Assembly (NCBI RefSeq): GCF_001659685.2
Contig: NZ_LXYE02000024.1
Location: 62,001 to 126,000 of the forward strand
Source: Labilibacter marinus
GTDB lineage: Bacteria; Bacteroidota; Bacteroidia; Bacteroidales; Marinilabiliaceae
Length of the DNA: 64,000 nucleotides
Direction of reading: 5' to 3'
Shown one piece after another: positions 37,225 to 46,405 of the stretch. Position numbers and translations under genes: made by a program. Below the pieces are notes generated by a model that was not told where the DNA came from, did not search any database, and worked only from the letters and a program-made list of their open reading frames with translations. Each line of letters starts with the position of its first letter. Position 1 is the stretch's first letter.

Positions 37225-37436
37225 AGATTTAATTTTAAAAGTAAATAATTTTCTCGCTTACATTTTTGATTCATTGCATATATTTAATGATCTATTAAGG
37301 GAGTGTAGCTGATTAATCATTAGTGCAATAGCATTAAAAATGTGCTTCAAACTTACTTTTGTGTATTTATTTAAAATTAAAATTCTAGGGCTTTTTATTG
37401 AAGAAATTAACCAAAATTGAACAAACCTCTTCATAT

Positions 37437-37451
37437 TGATTTATTTGTTCA
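37437..37451 (+). promoter_or_regulatory. Shared locus motif, copy 2
   Basis: TGATTTATTTGTTCA is an exact fit to the consensus, 213 bases upstream of the minus-strand lyase start. Confidence 0.7.
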
Positions 37452-37769
37452 ATTACTCATAATCAATACGATAACTTTGTTGATGTTGGAGCTGTAATTG
37501 CGACACTGACAGATGATTTTATCTCAATACCCAAAAGAAAAATATTTTAGCAAGTTTTTTTAACTGTATTGCTTGTGTTTGGACATAAACCGATGTTTCT
37601 TCACGAAAAAGATATAATCCTATATTTTAAATAAATCGCTCTATTTGGCGTATAATTTTTATTCGTAATCAATTTAGTGAAGTTGTAGAGTAATGCGAAT
37701 GAATACAAACTATTGCTTCGTCTCTGTTTATCCATGAACTTTTTTGTAATGATAGGTGAGTGCCGGAAT

Positions 37770-37784
37770 TGAACACATACTTCA
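37770..37784 (-). promoter_or_regulatory. Shared locus motif, copy 3
   Basis: On the minus strand this reads TGAAGTATGTGTTCA, an exact fit. It lies 158 bases upstream of the GH78 start. Confidence 0.7.
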
Positions 37785-37941
37785 GAATGGAGGTATTTTT
37801 CATAAATGCACTATAATTTAAATAGGTTGATGCATTACTTCATTTAATGCAGGAGTAAAGTTGTTTTTTTTGTTCTTAGGAAATAGTGTTGAATTTAAAA
37901 CAGATAATTCAGCCTTTAATCATTAAATAAAAAAAGCAGGA

Positions 37942-40776
37942 ATGTTGTATAGATATTTTACCTTATCTTTTTTGTTATTGTTCTTGAGTACTTCTTTCTA
38001 TGGACAATCTCTTGAATTTAAATCTTTGACATGCAATTCGCAAAGTAATCCGATTGCCATTGACAATCAGTCTCCGTTATTCTCATGGGTAGTTAAGTCC
38101 GAAGGTTTTAATCGCTCGCAAACAGCTTATCAAGTATTGGTTGCTTCTGAAAAAGAGCTTTTGCAACAAAATGAGGCTGACTTGTGGAACTCAAGTAAAG
38201 TAAATAGTTCGCAATCTGCTTTTGTAAGATATCAAGGGGCTAAGTTGCATACCCTGAAAAAGTATTATTGGAAAGTTAAAATTTGGGATGAAAGTGGAAT
38301 AGAATCAAACTGGTCTCCTGTTAATAGTTTTGAAATGGGATTATTAGTCGATTCAGATTGGGGCAACTCAAAATGGATAACTTTGAGTAATGATACCCGT
38401 ACCTCAGAATATAGATTTCGTGATTATAATGCAGGGCACAATAAGCCATCGGTTAAAGTAACGAGTCAGGCAGTCGGATATTTCAGAGGTATGATGAATG
38501 CTGAGAAAAAGGTAAAGAGTGCCCGTGCATATATATGCGGATTGGGTTATTACGAATTATATATTAATGGTAAGAAAACGGGTGACCATGTATTGGATCC
38601 TGCGCCTTCAAATTACGACAAACAAGCCTATTACATTACATACGATGTAACTGATCAAATTAAAACAGGAGAAAATGCGGTCGGTGTTATTTTGGGTAAT
38701 GGTTTCTACGGTCAATCAATTTCATGGAAAAGAGATCCTGAATCAGAAAGAGATCTTTCATACGGAGCTCCAACAGCTCGTATACTCATTAAACTTACTT
38801 ACGAAGATAATACAGAAGCTGAATTTTATTCTAATGAAAATTGGAAGAACTCAACAGGTCCTATCGTTTTTGATAATGTTTATGGTGGCGATACTTATGA
38901 CGCTCGATTCGAAATAAACGGATGGAATACAGTTGATTATAATGATAAAAAATGGACGTCGGTAAAAATCATTTCTCCAAACTTAAATAAGGTAAGCGCA
39001 AATCAAATGCCTACTATCCGTAAACTTAAGGAATTTGAACCACAGCGGGTATTTAAATCAGTTAAAGGTAATTGGGTGGTTGATTTTGGTCAGAATATTG
39101 CTGGCTGGGTTAAAATTAATGTGAAAGAGAAAAAAGGGAAAGTAATTAACATTAAACCAACAGAAGCGTTAACGCAACTGGGTGATGATATTTACCCGGG
39201 TTCAACAGGTGGCGGTGCCAATGGTATGCCTCAGTTGTATACTTATATATGTAAAGGAAATGGCCTTGAAAGTTGGGAGCCAAAATTCTCTTATCATGGT
39301 TTCCGATATGCCGAAATTACAGGAGTATCTACAAAACCTGATGCAGATATGATTAGAGCTGTTTTAGTTGCTACCGATGTGGAACAGACAGGAAGTTTTA
39401 GCTGTTCAGATCCATTATACAATAAAATGGATACCATAAGTAAATGGACTATTATAGATAATTTGCATGGTATACCGGAAGATTGTCCGCATCGTGAAAA
39501 ATGTGGTTGGTTGGGTGATGCTCATGCCTTTTGCGAATATGCTTTATATAATTACGACTTAGGTAATTTTTATAAAAAGTATATGGAAGATATCCGCACT
39601 CAATTTAAAACAGTAAACGGAAATAATAAGTCCGGCGAGAAATTTCGCGTTCCAACCATGATTGCTCCAGGTAAACGTACATCTTCTATTGCCAAGTTGG
39701 ATTGGGGTGTGGCTACCATGTATTTACCATGGTATAACTATATCTATTATGGAGACTCAAGTATCGTAGTAGAGTATTATGATGATATGAAGGAACTGAC
39801 CAACTACTATCTTACTTTCAAAAACGAAAAAGGAATTATAGATAATGGTATGGGCGATTGGTGTCCTCCGCGTTGGGATAGAAAAAGAAATCCACTTGCC
39901 ATGGAATGCCATCCGGTTGTTTCTGCAAATGCCTATTTCTATGATATCTTAGGTATTATGAAGGCTTTTGCCGTAATGAATAAGGATGAAGCATTTGAGG
40001 CAAAGATGGAAGCTGAGCAGGAAGAACTTTTCATAGCTTTTAATAAAGAATATTTAAAAGCAATTCCAATGACACCACATAGTTGGTATGGTAGCCAAAC
40101 AGCTACTGTTATGGCACTACAGTTTGGTATGGTTCCAAAAGAGAAGATTCAAACTGTGGTGGATGGTTTATCGTATAATATCGTTGCGGTAAAAGGAGTG
40201 CATCACGCTGTGGGTATACATGGTAATCGTTATATATATACGGTATTAAATAAATATGACAAGGCAGATTTAGCACATCAGATATTAACTACGCCAACTT
40301 TCCCAAGTCAAACCTATGTAATGAATTATGGTTTTACTACCTGGCCTGAGCGTCAGTTTTTCTGGGAAGATATGGAGGGCTTAAGTAATTCCTTAAATCA
40401 TCCTATGCATAGCGGATTTGCCGCTTATTTCTTCGAATCATTGGGGGGTATAAAAACAAGTTATGAAGCAGTAGGATACAAGGAGTTTGATGTAAATCCT
40501 GTGTTTCAGAAAGAAATTACACAAACGACAGTAAGTGTTCCAACACCTTATGGAAATATTAATAATAATTGGAATATAGATGACTCTCAATTTTCAATGC
40601 AATTAACAGTGCCATTTAATACTAAGGCAAAATTAACTCTAACTGCTAATGAGCTAGAAACATTAAGTATTAATGGTATTAATTGGGTGGAGTATAAAAA
40701 GAAAAATAATATTGATTTAGTCAATGGAGCTTTGAAACTTGGTTCAGGTAAGTATTTAATAAAGTATAATAAATAG
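37942..40776 (+). CDS. Alpha-L-rhamnosidase, GH78
   Basis: Secreted GH78 enzyme of 944 residues that removes terminal alpha-L-rhamnose. A signal peptide covers residues 1-21. An N-terminal fibronectin-like domain and two beta-sandwich domains (about 150-460) precede the (alpha/alpha)6 catalytic barrel and a C-terminal beta domain. The catalytic segment DCPHREKCGWLGD gives Asp514, Glu519 and Asp526, with the same spacing as Asp567, Glu572 and Asp579 of a characterised Bacillus RhaB. SLNHPMHSG near the end of the barrel is also family-typical. It starts an operon with the GH105 gene 38 bases downstream. Confidence 0.93.
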   Translation: MLYRYFTLSFLLLFLSTSFYGQSLEFKSLTCNSQSNPIAIDNQSPLFSWVVKSEGFNRSQTAYQVLVASEKELLQQNEADLWNSSKVNSSQSAFVRYQGAKLHTLKKYYWKVKIWDESGIESNWSPVNSFEMGLLVDSDWGNSKWITLSNDTRTSEYRFRDYNAGHNKPSVKVTSQAVGYFRGMMNAEKKVKSARAYICGLGYYELYINGKKTGDHVLDPAPSNYDKQAYYITYDVTDQIKTGENAVGVILGNGFYGQSISWKRDPESERDLSYGAPTARILIKLTYEDNTEAEFYSNENWKNSTGPIVFDNVYGGDTYDARFEINGWNTVDYNDKKWTSVKIISPNLNKVSANQMPTIRKLKEFEPQRVFKSVKGNWVVDFGQNIAGWVKINVKEKKGKVINIKPTEALTQLGDDIYPGSTGGGANGMPQLYTYICKGNGLESWEPKFSYHGFRYAEITGVSTKPDADMIRAVLVATDVEQTGSFSCSDPLYNKMDTISKWTIIDNLHGIPEDCPHREKCGWLGDAHAFCEYALYNYDLGNFYKKYMEDIRTQFKTVNGNNKSGEKFRVPTMIAPGKRTSSIAKLDWGVATMYLPWYNYIYYGDSSIVVEYYDDMKELTNYYLTFKNEKGIIDNGMGDWCPPRWDRKRNPLAMECHPVVSANAYFYDILGIMKAFAVMNKDEAFEAKMEAEQEELFIAFNKEYLKAIPMTPHSWYGSQTATVMALQFGMVPKEKIQTVVDGLSYNIVAVKGVHHAVGIHGNRYIYTVLNKYDKADLAHQILTTPTFPSQTYVMNYGFTTWPERQFFWEDMEGLSNSLNHPMHSGFAAYFFESLGGIKTSYEAVGYKEFDVNPVFQKEITQTTVSVPTPYGNINNNWNIDDSQFSMQLTVPFNTKAKLTLTANELETLSINGINWVEYKKKNNIDLVNGALKLGSGKYLIKYNK

Positions 40777-40814
40777 TCATTTTAAAATAAATCATTCATT
40801 ATAAAAGGAATAAA

Positions 40815-41930
40815 ATGAGAATGTTGAAATTTATTATGGTGGCAATAGCAATATGTATTGCCTTACCATCTTTTGCTCAGGATATTAAGCCCGAGGAAGT
40901 AAAGAAGGAGATGAAAAGAGTTGCCGATTGGCAAATAGAACATTTTGGTGATACATATAGTGGCAGAAAAGAGCCACATCATCCTTTAGCTTGGACTAAC
41001 GGAGCTTTGTATGTGGGTATGGTTAAATGGGCCGACTTAGCAGATGATGATACCTACTGGGAGTGGATGAAAAATATAGCTATAGAAAACGATTGGAAAC
41101 TACATGAGCGTATGTACCATGCTGATGATCATACAGTGGGGCAAATGTATATTGAGTTATATCGTAAGTATGGAGATAAAAAAATGATTGCTCCTACAAA
41201 AGAGGCTTTAAGATATATCAAATTTCATCCTGCTCAAACATCCTTACATTGGGTTGGAAACAAAAATTATAAGCACGATCGTTGGAGTTGGTGTGATGCC
41301 TTATTTATGTCACCTCCAGTTTGGGCTAAGTTGTACAAGGAAACAGGGGATAAAATGTACCTTGACTTTATGATGAAAGAGTTTAAAGCCACAACAGATT
41401 TTTTATTTGACAAGAAAGAAAAACTTTACTACCGAGATCAAAGTTACATGGGTAAGTTAGATAACGGAACGAAAATTTTCTGGGGTCGTGGTAATGGATG
41501 GGTTCTTGCTGGACTTGTAAATGTTATGGAAGAGCTTGATCCTGCATCTAAGGAATACAAGTATTTCCTAAAGATCTTCAAAAAAATGTCGGCTAAATTG
41601 CTTGAGATTCAAACTGAAAAAGGACATTGGGCCATGAGTTTATTGGGAGATGAGTTTTATCCAACTCCAGAAACTAGTGGTACTGCATTTTATGCTTTCG
41701 GTTTAGCTTGGGGAATTAACCAAGGTATATTAGATAAAGAGAAATATGAACCAGCTGTTAAAAAGGCTTGGAGTGCGCTGGTAAGCTATGTAAACGAAGA
41801 TGGGATGTTGGGATATGTACAGCCCATTGGAGCTGCTCCTGGTAAAGCTTGGGTGGATAAAACAGAGGTTTATGGTACTGGAGCTTTCCTAAGTGCAGGG
41901 GCTGAGATATACAAAATGTATAAGAAATAG
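40815..41930 (+). CDS. Unsaturated uronyl hydrolase, GH105
   Basis: GH105 family enzyme of 371 residues with a signal peptide (cleavage after SFAQ). It hydrolyses the unsaturated uronic acid that lyases leave at the non-reducing end, usually when linked to rhamnose. The catalytic-region motif RWSWCDALFMSPP contains the expected Asp161 (equivalent to Asp143 of YteR), followed by FWGRGNGWVLAG and WAMSLL. It is encoded with GH78 and ends at a strong terminator. In ulvan breakdown this step follows the lyases and yields a rhamnose-3-sulfate oligosaccharide for the sulfatases and rhamnosidases. Confidence 0.93.
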   Translation: MRMLKFIMVAIAICIALPSFAQDIKPEEVKKEMKRVADWQIEHFGDTYSGRKEPHHPLAWTNGALYVGMVKWADLADDDTYWEWMKNIAIENDWKLHERMYHADDHTVGQMYIELYRKYGDKKMIAPTKEALRYIKFHPAQTSLHWVGNKNYKHDRWSWCDALFMSPPVWAKLYKETGDKMYLDFMMKEFKATTDFLFDKKEKLYYRDQSYMGKLDNGTKIFWGRGNGWVLAGLVNVMEELDPASKEYKYFLKIFKKMSAKLLEIQTEKGHWAMSLLGDEFYPTPETSGTAFYAFGLAWGINQGILDKEKYEPAVKKAWSALVSYVNEDGMLGYVQPIGAAPGKAWVDKTEVYGTGAFLSAGAEIYKMYKK

Positions 41931-41934
41931 TATC

Positions 41935-41970
41935 AAAGCCGTTATGTTTTACATAGCGGCTTTTTTTTTC
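41935..41970 (+). terminator. Terminator after GH105
   Basis: The 12-bp stem AAAGCCGTTATG/CATAGCGGCTTT (one G-T pair) has a five-base loop and is followed by a T-run. Confidence 0.92.
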
Positions 41971-42052
41971 GTAATAGTAATGTGTGGCACACGGGGCAAT
42001 GATTGAATTTCTTTGGGTGTTCCATTTGACAAATAAAAATAAATTTAAACAA

Positions 42053-43477
42053 ATGAAGACGTATAAATGGCTTGCCATGTTACTGCTTTGCATAATTGCA
42101 TTAAGTAGTTGTCAAGAAGAAAAGAAACCTAATGTAGTATTTGTTTTAACCGATCAGTGGAGAGCTCAAGATTTAGGTTTTATGGGGAATGATCAAGTTA
42201 AAACACCAGCTTTAGATATTTTAGCAAATGAGGCTATCGTGTTTACTAATGCTATTTCAAATATTCCTGTTTGTGGACCTGCACGTGCTTCATTAATGAC
42301 TGGCAAATATCCTTTAAGTCATGGAGTGTTTTATAATGATAAACCTCTGCGTTCCGAAGAAATATGTATTGCCGAGGTATATAAAGAAAATGGGTATAAA
42401 ACAGCTTATATTGGTAAATGGCATATAAATGGGCATGCTCCGGGTGTGAGTAATAATGTAGGTCGTAATCTACCAGTACCATCGGATAGGCGTCAAGGTT
42501 TTGATTATTGGAAAGTGCATGAATGTACACACAATTATAACAACTCAGTGTATTTTGATGAGCTAGATTATAAGCATAAATGGAATGGGTATGATGCTAT
42601 AGCACAAACCATGGATGCAAAAAAATATATGCAAGCCAATAAAGATAATCCATTTATCTTGTTCTTGTCATACGGTCCTCCTCATGCACCATATAATTCA
42701 GCCCCTAAAAAGTTTAAAGAAATGTATAAGGACATGGATATAAGATTACGCCCAAATGTACCGCAAGAAAAGGCTGAAAAAGCAAAGGATGCTTTGAGAG
42801 GGTATTATGCACATATGTCTGCTCTGGATTACTGTGTGGCTGAGTTACAAACAGAAATAAAAAGCCTAGGTTTGGATGAGAATACCATCTTTGTTTTTAC
42901 CTCAGATCATGGTGATATGATTCACTCTCATGCACAAACAAAAAAACAAAAGCCTTGGGAAGAATCTATTTTAGTTCCGTTTATGCTTAAATATCCTGCA
43001 AAATTTAAGGGCGGAGAGCAATTAAGAAAAATGTTTTCTTATCCTGATATTATGCCAACTTTACTGGGTTTATGTAATTTACCTATTCCAACATCAGTTG
43101 AGGGTATTGATTATACAGGGCAACTATTAGGCAAAGAAGAACTAAACGTTAATGGTGCGTTTATTACTTGCCCAGTGCCTTTTCATCAATGGAGTTATAA
43201 GGCAGGAGGTAGAGAGTTTAGAGGCATTAGGACGGAAAAATACACCTATGCCAAAGATTTAAATGGACCATGGTTGTTATACGATAATCCGAATGATACT
43301 TATCAGCTGAACAACTTAGTTGGTAACCCAGAATATAAGGAAGTGCAAGCTGATTTAGAGGAAAAGTTACAAAAGATGTTAGATGAACGTGGCGATGAAT
43401 TCTTGGAAGGTGCTGAATATATGAAAGCTTGGGGATATCACTGGGATAGGAATGATTCTATAAAAGTTTGGAAATAA
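42053..43477 (+). CDS. S1-family sulfatase lipoprotein
   Basis: Type I sulfatase of about 474 residues. The signal peptide ends in lipobox LSSC (Cys20). The formylglycine site is Cys74 in CGPAR, followed by metal and substrate segments IGKWHI near residue 120 and TSDHGDM near residue 285. The ATG at 42053 gives a clean lipoprotein signal; an in-frame upstream ATG adds 23 residues and overlaps the terminator tail. It stands between the GH105 terminator and the AraC gene, so it probably has its own promoter within about 80 bases. Its sugar target is unknown; rhamnose or xylose sulfate is likely given the neighbours. Confidence 0.87.
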   Translation: MKTYKWLAMLLLCIIALSSCQEEKKPNVVFVLTDQWRAQDLGFMGNDQVKTPALDILANEAIVFTNAISNIPVCGPARASLMTGKYPLSHGVFYNDKPLRSEEICIAEVYKENGYKTAYIGKWHINGHAPGVSNNVGRNLPVPSDRRQGFDYWKVHECTHNYNNSVYFDELDYKHKWNGYDAIAQTMDAKKYMQANKDNPFILFLSYGPPHAPYNSAPKKFKEMYKDMDIRLRPNVPQEKAEKAKDALRGYYAHMSALDYCVAELQTEIKSLGLDENTIFVFTSDHGDMIHSHAQTKKQKPWEESILVPFMLKYPAKFKGGEQLRKMFSYPDIMPTLLGLCNLPIPTSVEGIDYTGQLLGKEELNVNGAFITCPVPFHQWSYKAGGREFRGIRTEKYTYAKDLNGPWLLYDNPNDTYQLNNLVGNPEYKEVQADLEEKLQKMLDERGDEFLEGAEYMKAWGYHWDRNDSIKVWK

Positions 43478-43502
43478 GAATTTAAAATATAGAGAAATAC
43501 TT

Positions 43503-43529
43503 CCTAACAGCTTCCTCTGCGCTGTTAGG
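43503..43529. terminator. Bidirectional terminator between sulfatase and AraC genes
   Basis: The perfect 9-bp stem CCTAACAGC/GCTGTTAGG overlaps the AraC stop codon and is followed on the plus strand by GTTTTAG. Confidence 0.65.
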
Positions 43530-44409
43530 GTTTTAGTATTTTGGTTTTTCTAAATTGTTTGGGCGTAATGCCCATTTTTTGTTTAAATACTCTATTGAAA
43601 TAATAATCAGATTCAAAGCCTAGTATAAATGCAATTTCCTTTTGTGTTTTATGAGTAGATAAAAGCAAGTCTTTGGACTTTTCTATCTTTATAGATAGGT
43701 GATACTGAAGTGGCGATATACCTGTTTGCTTTTTGAAGTCGAGCCGAAATTTAGAATAACTAACACCTAATTCTGAAGCCATCCGTTTTAAGTCAATATG
43801 GCCATTTATATTTTTATACATCAGATGTTTGGCGTTGGAAATCAAAGAATTTAAGTGGTCGTTATTATGACTGCTTTGTTGTATATTATATAATTCAGCC
43901 ATGAGTTGAATACAAATGCCCGAGCCTAACCTTTGATAACCAAAGGGCTCATTGTCAAACAAGGTATAGAGTGCATCAAAGTGATTTAATATAACTGTTG
44001 TATTACATTTTTTTATCAACGGGTTTTGCGCATTAAAGAAACCATTCGTAATAAATTGTTTCGCAATTTTTCCTGAAAATCCAATCCAGCGTTCGGTCCA
44101 TCCTGATTTTTTAAGGGGTTTATATCGATGCCATACACCAGGAAATAACAAAAAGCCATCACCAGCTCCTATCTTTTTAACACCAGACTCCTTACTTTCA
44201 AAGATGCCTTCTCCATCCGTCACCAAAACAAGATGAAATTCATTCAAAGTCCTTCCTTCATCCCATGTAAACATATAGTTGCCAGGGTGGCCTTGAGAGG
44301 GATATACTTCTCCTTTATCAATTTTGGTACTTCCTAAATCATTTACATAGAAGCCCCATTCTTTATCTTGTTCAAAAACCAAAAGGTATTTACGATAACT
44401 GTTTTTCAA
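43525..44409 (-). CDS. AraC-family transcriptional regulator
   Basis: DNA-binding regulator of 294 residues. The N-terminal half is a cupin-like sugar-binding domain (about 20-150, with GDGFLLFPGVWHRYKP). The last 100 residues hold two helix-turn-helix units, with DLKRMASELGVSYSKFRLDFKKQTG and the AraC signature region IAFILGFESDYYFNRVFKQKMGITP. It is the only regulator inside the polysaccharide locus and the only classical one-component candidate for its control; rhamnose or a uronyl-rhamnose product is a likely inducer. Its own upstream region contains two copies of the shared 15-bp motif, the nearer one starting 55 bases from its ATG. Whether it binds that motif is untested. Confidence 0.92.
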   Translation of the reverse strand: MKNSYRKYLLVFEQDKEWGFYVNDLGSTKIDKGEVYPSQGHPGNYMFTWDEGRTLNEFHLVLVTDGEGIFESKESGVKKIGAGDGFLLFPGVWHRYKPLKKSGWTERWIGFSGKIAKQFITNGFFNAQNPLIKKCNTTVILNHFDALYTLFDNEPFGYQRLGSGICIQLMAELYNIQQSSHNNDHLNSLISNAKHLMYKNINGHIDLKRMASELGVSYSKFRLDFKKQTGISPLQYHLSIKIEKSKDLLLSTHKTQKEIAFILGFESDYYFNRVFKQKMGITPKQFRKTKILKP

Positions 44410-44463
44410 TGCTTTTATAATTAATTGTTTGTAATGTATATATATATAAGAAAAAAATCATTG

Positions 44464-44478
44464 TGATTTATAAGTTCA
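44464..44478 (+). promoter_or_regulatory. Shared locus motif, copy 4
   Basis: TGATTTATAAGTTCA is an exact fit to the consensus, in front of the AraC gene. Confidence 0.65.
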
Positions 44479-44503
44479 AGAATAGGGTGTTTTTTATACT
44501 AAA

Positions 44504-44518
44504 TGAAGAATAAGTTCT
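44504..44518 (+). promoter_or_regulatory. Shared locus motif, copy 5 (one mismatch)
   Basis: TGAAGAATAAGTTCT differs only in the last base. It starts 40 bases after copy 4, close to four helical turns. Confidence 0.5.
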
Positions 44519-44684
44519 GCTTTTTTTAGCCCTTTTAATATAATTTAGTTTCAGCGTTTTACAAACTACTTTTAGGTAATTAATGATTTTAAATTTTAAT
44601 GTGAGGACTAAGATTAAAAAATAAATTTTAACTTAAAAAGCGGATAAAGTAATTGTGAAGGAATCTACATGTATCAATTATTGC

Positions 44685-44719
44685 AAAAGGAAGATTTCTA
44701 TCGAAGTCTTCCTTTTTTT
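44685..44719 (+). terminator. Isolated intrinsic terminator before the PL38-like gene
   Basis: The 14-bp stem AAAAGGAAGATTTC/GAAGTCTTCCTTTT has a TATC loop and one G-T pair, then a T-run. No coding sequence precedes it on this strand. Confidence 0.85.
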
Positions 44720-44808
44720 AACGTTTTCTTTAATTTTTAGCTTAATAGAAAACTCCTTTCTTTAAGTTAAAGAGATCTTTTTATTATATATTTAATCATG
44801 TTTATATT

Positions 44809-46074
44809 ATGGTCGAAAAAAATACTTCTTCATCTTCAACTAAGATGATAATATTGATTTTGGGGTTTGTACTTCTTGCTGTGAATCACCAAGTAGTTGC
44901 AAGTGCAGGTGAATTTATCTATCAAAATAGAACTAGATTAGATTTTGTGAAAAATCGTATTCAAGCTAAAGATCCATATTATTTGAATGCTTATAATTCC
45001 TTAATTACCCATGCGAATAAAGCCCTTTTGGCCAAGGCCAATCCTGTTGTTAATAAAACTCAGTTGCCTCCAAGTGGAGATATACATGATTATTTAAGTT
45101 TGGCTCCTTATTGGTGGCCTGACTCAAGCAAAAAGGATGGTTTACCCTGGATTAGAAAAGATGGATTAATTAACCCCAAAACTAGAGGTAATAATACCGA
45201 CCAACAAAGGCTCTCAACCTTGTTTAATAATATCAAGTATCTATCATTTGCATACTATTTAAGTGAAGATATGCAATATGCGAATAAAGTGAAAAGTTTA
45301 ATTCAAGTTTGGTTTATCGATGAACAAACAATGATGAATCCAAATGTGAATTATGGGCAAGGTGTTCCGGGTAGAAATACAGGTAGGGAATTTGGTATTA
45401 TTGAGTTTGAAGGTATTAATGCTGTAGTTACTGCCATGGAAATGATGGAGCAAAACGACCTAGTTGATGATGTTTATGTAAAAAGTGTAAAAGATTGGTT
45501 TACCTCCTATTTATATTGGTTGCAAAACAGTGCACTTGGAATAAGAGAAGGGAATACTAAAAACAACCATGCGGTTTGGTACGATCATCAGCTGATTGGT
45601 ATTCAGTTGTATTTAGAAAAAACGAAGGATGCAATACAAACCTTGGAGGCATTTAAAACTAAGCGTATAGAAGCGCAGATTGCTATGGATGGTAGTTTGC
45701 CCAATGAGTTAAAAAGAACCAAATCGGTAAACTATTGTACCATGAATATGCGTGGTTTAATGATGGTGGCAGAAATGGGAAGTATTGTTGGTATAGATTT
45801 GTTGAATTATATAAGTGATGATGGGAGAGGTATAAAAAAAGCACTATATTTTTTAAAACCATACGTAGAGTGTAATAAAGAATGGACTTGGAAACAAATC
45901 AAAGGAGGAGGATCTGTTCAGGCCATCGAGGACAAAATGAAACCAGCTTGTTTTGGTATTGCAAAATCTATCTATCAAACTGACTTCGTTTCAGTTTCTA
46001 ACAAGGTTCATGAAAATATGAGTTTTATGGATAGAATCATATATCCGTATAATTATTGCGAAGAATTGAAGTAA
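44809..46074 (+). CDS. Alginate_lyase-superfamily polysaccharide lyase (PL38-like)
   Basis: Exported protein of 421 residues with an N-terminal hydrophobic segment (about 12-32). The single alpha-helical domain carries the alginate_lyase superfamily (PF05426) marks LAPYWWPDSSK near residue 95, NTDQQRLS near residue 126 and NNHAVWYDHQ at 252-261. The last is the catalytic Asn-His-Tyr region of PL5/PL38 (alpha/alpha) barrels. PL38 members cleave glucuronan-type beta-1,4-linked glucuronate, which would suit the glucuronate side of ulvan. The gene is monocistronic, with a motif pair and terminator upstream. Fold is well supported; the exact uronan is not. Confidence 0.75.
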   Translation: MVEKNTSSSSTKMIILILGFVLLAVNHQVVASAGEFIYQNRTRLDFVKNRIQAKDPYYLNAYNSLITHANKALLAKANPVVNKTQLPPSGDIHDYLSLAPYWWPDSSKKDGLPWIRKDGLINPKTRGNNTDQQRLSTLFNNIKYLSFAYYLSEDMQYANKVKSLIQVWFIDEQTMMNPNVNYGQGVPGRNTGREFGIIEFEGINAVVTAMEMMEQNDLVDDVYVKSVKDWFTSYLYWLQNSALGIREGNTKNNHAVWYDHQLIGIQLYLEKTKDAIQTLEAFKTKRIEAQIAMDGSLPNELKRTKSVNYCTMNMRGLMMVAEMGSIVGIDLLNYISDDGRGIKKALYFLKPYVECNKEWTWKQIKGGGSVQAIEDKMKPACFGIAKSIYQTDFVSVSNKVHENMSFMDRIIYPYNYCEELK

Positions 46075-46405
46075 TGATAATGGATATATAGCTGTCGTTA
46101 TTATAGTTAGAAAGGTCTACTCTTTGGTGGATAATTTCATAAATTTTCCGAATCTACTTAATACTTATTTACTGAAATAGAACATTACTAATTCTTAAAT
46201 GAATTGGTTTGATTAACTGCTTGCTTGATATTGCATTGTTCGCGATTGGTTAAAAAAAATATATCAAATAGTTCAGTTTGATACATGTGTTCAAAAATGA
46301 TGTTTAGGTTCAGCTGATTGGTGTATAGCTTAAGTTGTATAAATGGTGTAAATACTAATTTTAAGAACTGAAAGCAGATGGTAATAAATATCTCTTAAAA
46401 TAGGC
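46075..46405. other. Intergenic region before the T9SS lyase
   Basis: 331 AT-rich bases with no credible gene. They hold one exact copy of the shared motif at 46279-46293. No clear terminator for the upstream lyase was seen. Confidence 0.6.
46279..46293 (+). promoter_or_regulatory. Shared locus motif, copy 6
   Basis: TGATACATGTGTTCA is an exact fit, 113 bases upstream of the lyase start. Confidence 0.7.

Larger units (their letters stand above)
37225..37941. other. Divergent promoter region between lyase and rhamnosidase genes
   Basis: A 717-base AT-rich stretch without a credible gene. It holds two exact copies of the shared motif, one on each strand (37437-37451 plus, 37770-37784 minus), and must contain the promoters for the minus-strand lyase and the plus-strand GH78 gene. 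Confidence 0.7.
44410..44808. other. Divergent region with motif pair and an isolated terminator
   Basis: The 399 bases between the AraC gene and the PL38-like gene carry two copies of the shared motif (44464-44478, 44504-44518) and a perfect plus-strand terminator (44685-44719) that has no plus-strand gene before it. A short untranslated RNA between about 44520 and 44720 is possible. Confidence 0.6.

Noticed and set aside
37418-37433. Extra copy of the shared motif, TGAACAAACCTCTTCA
   Set aside because: It is one base longer than the consensus and lacks the central AT, so it was not counted.
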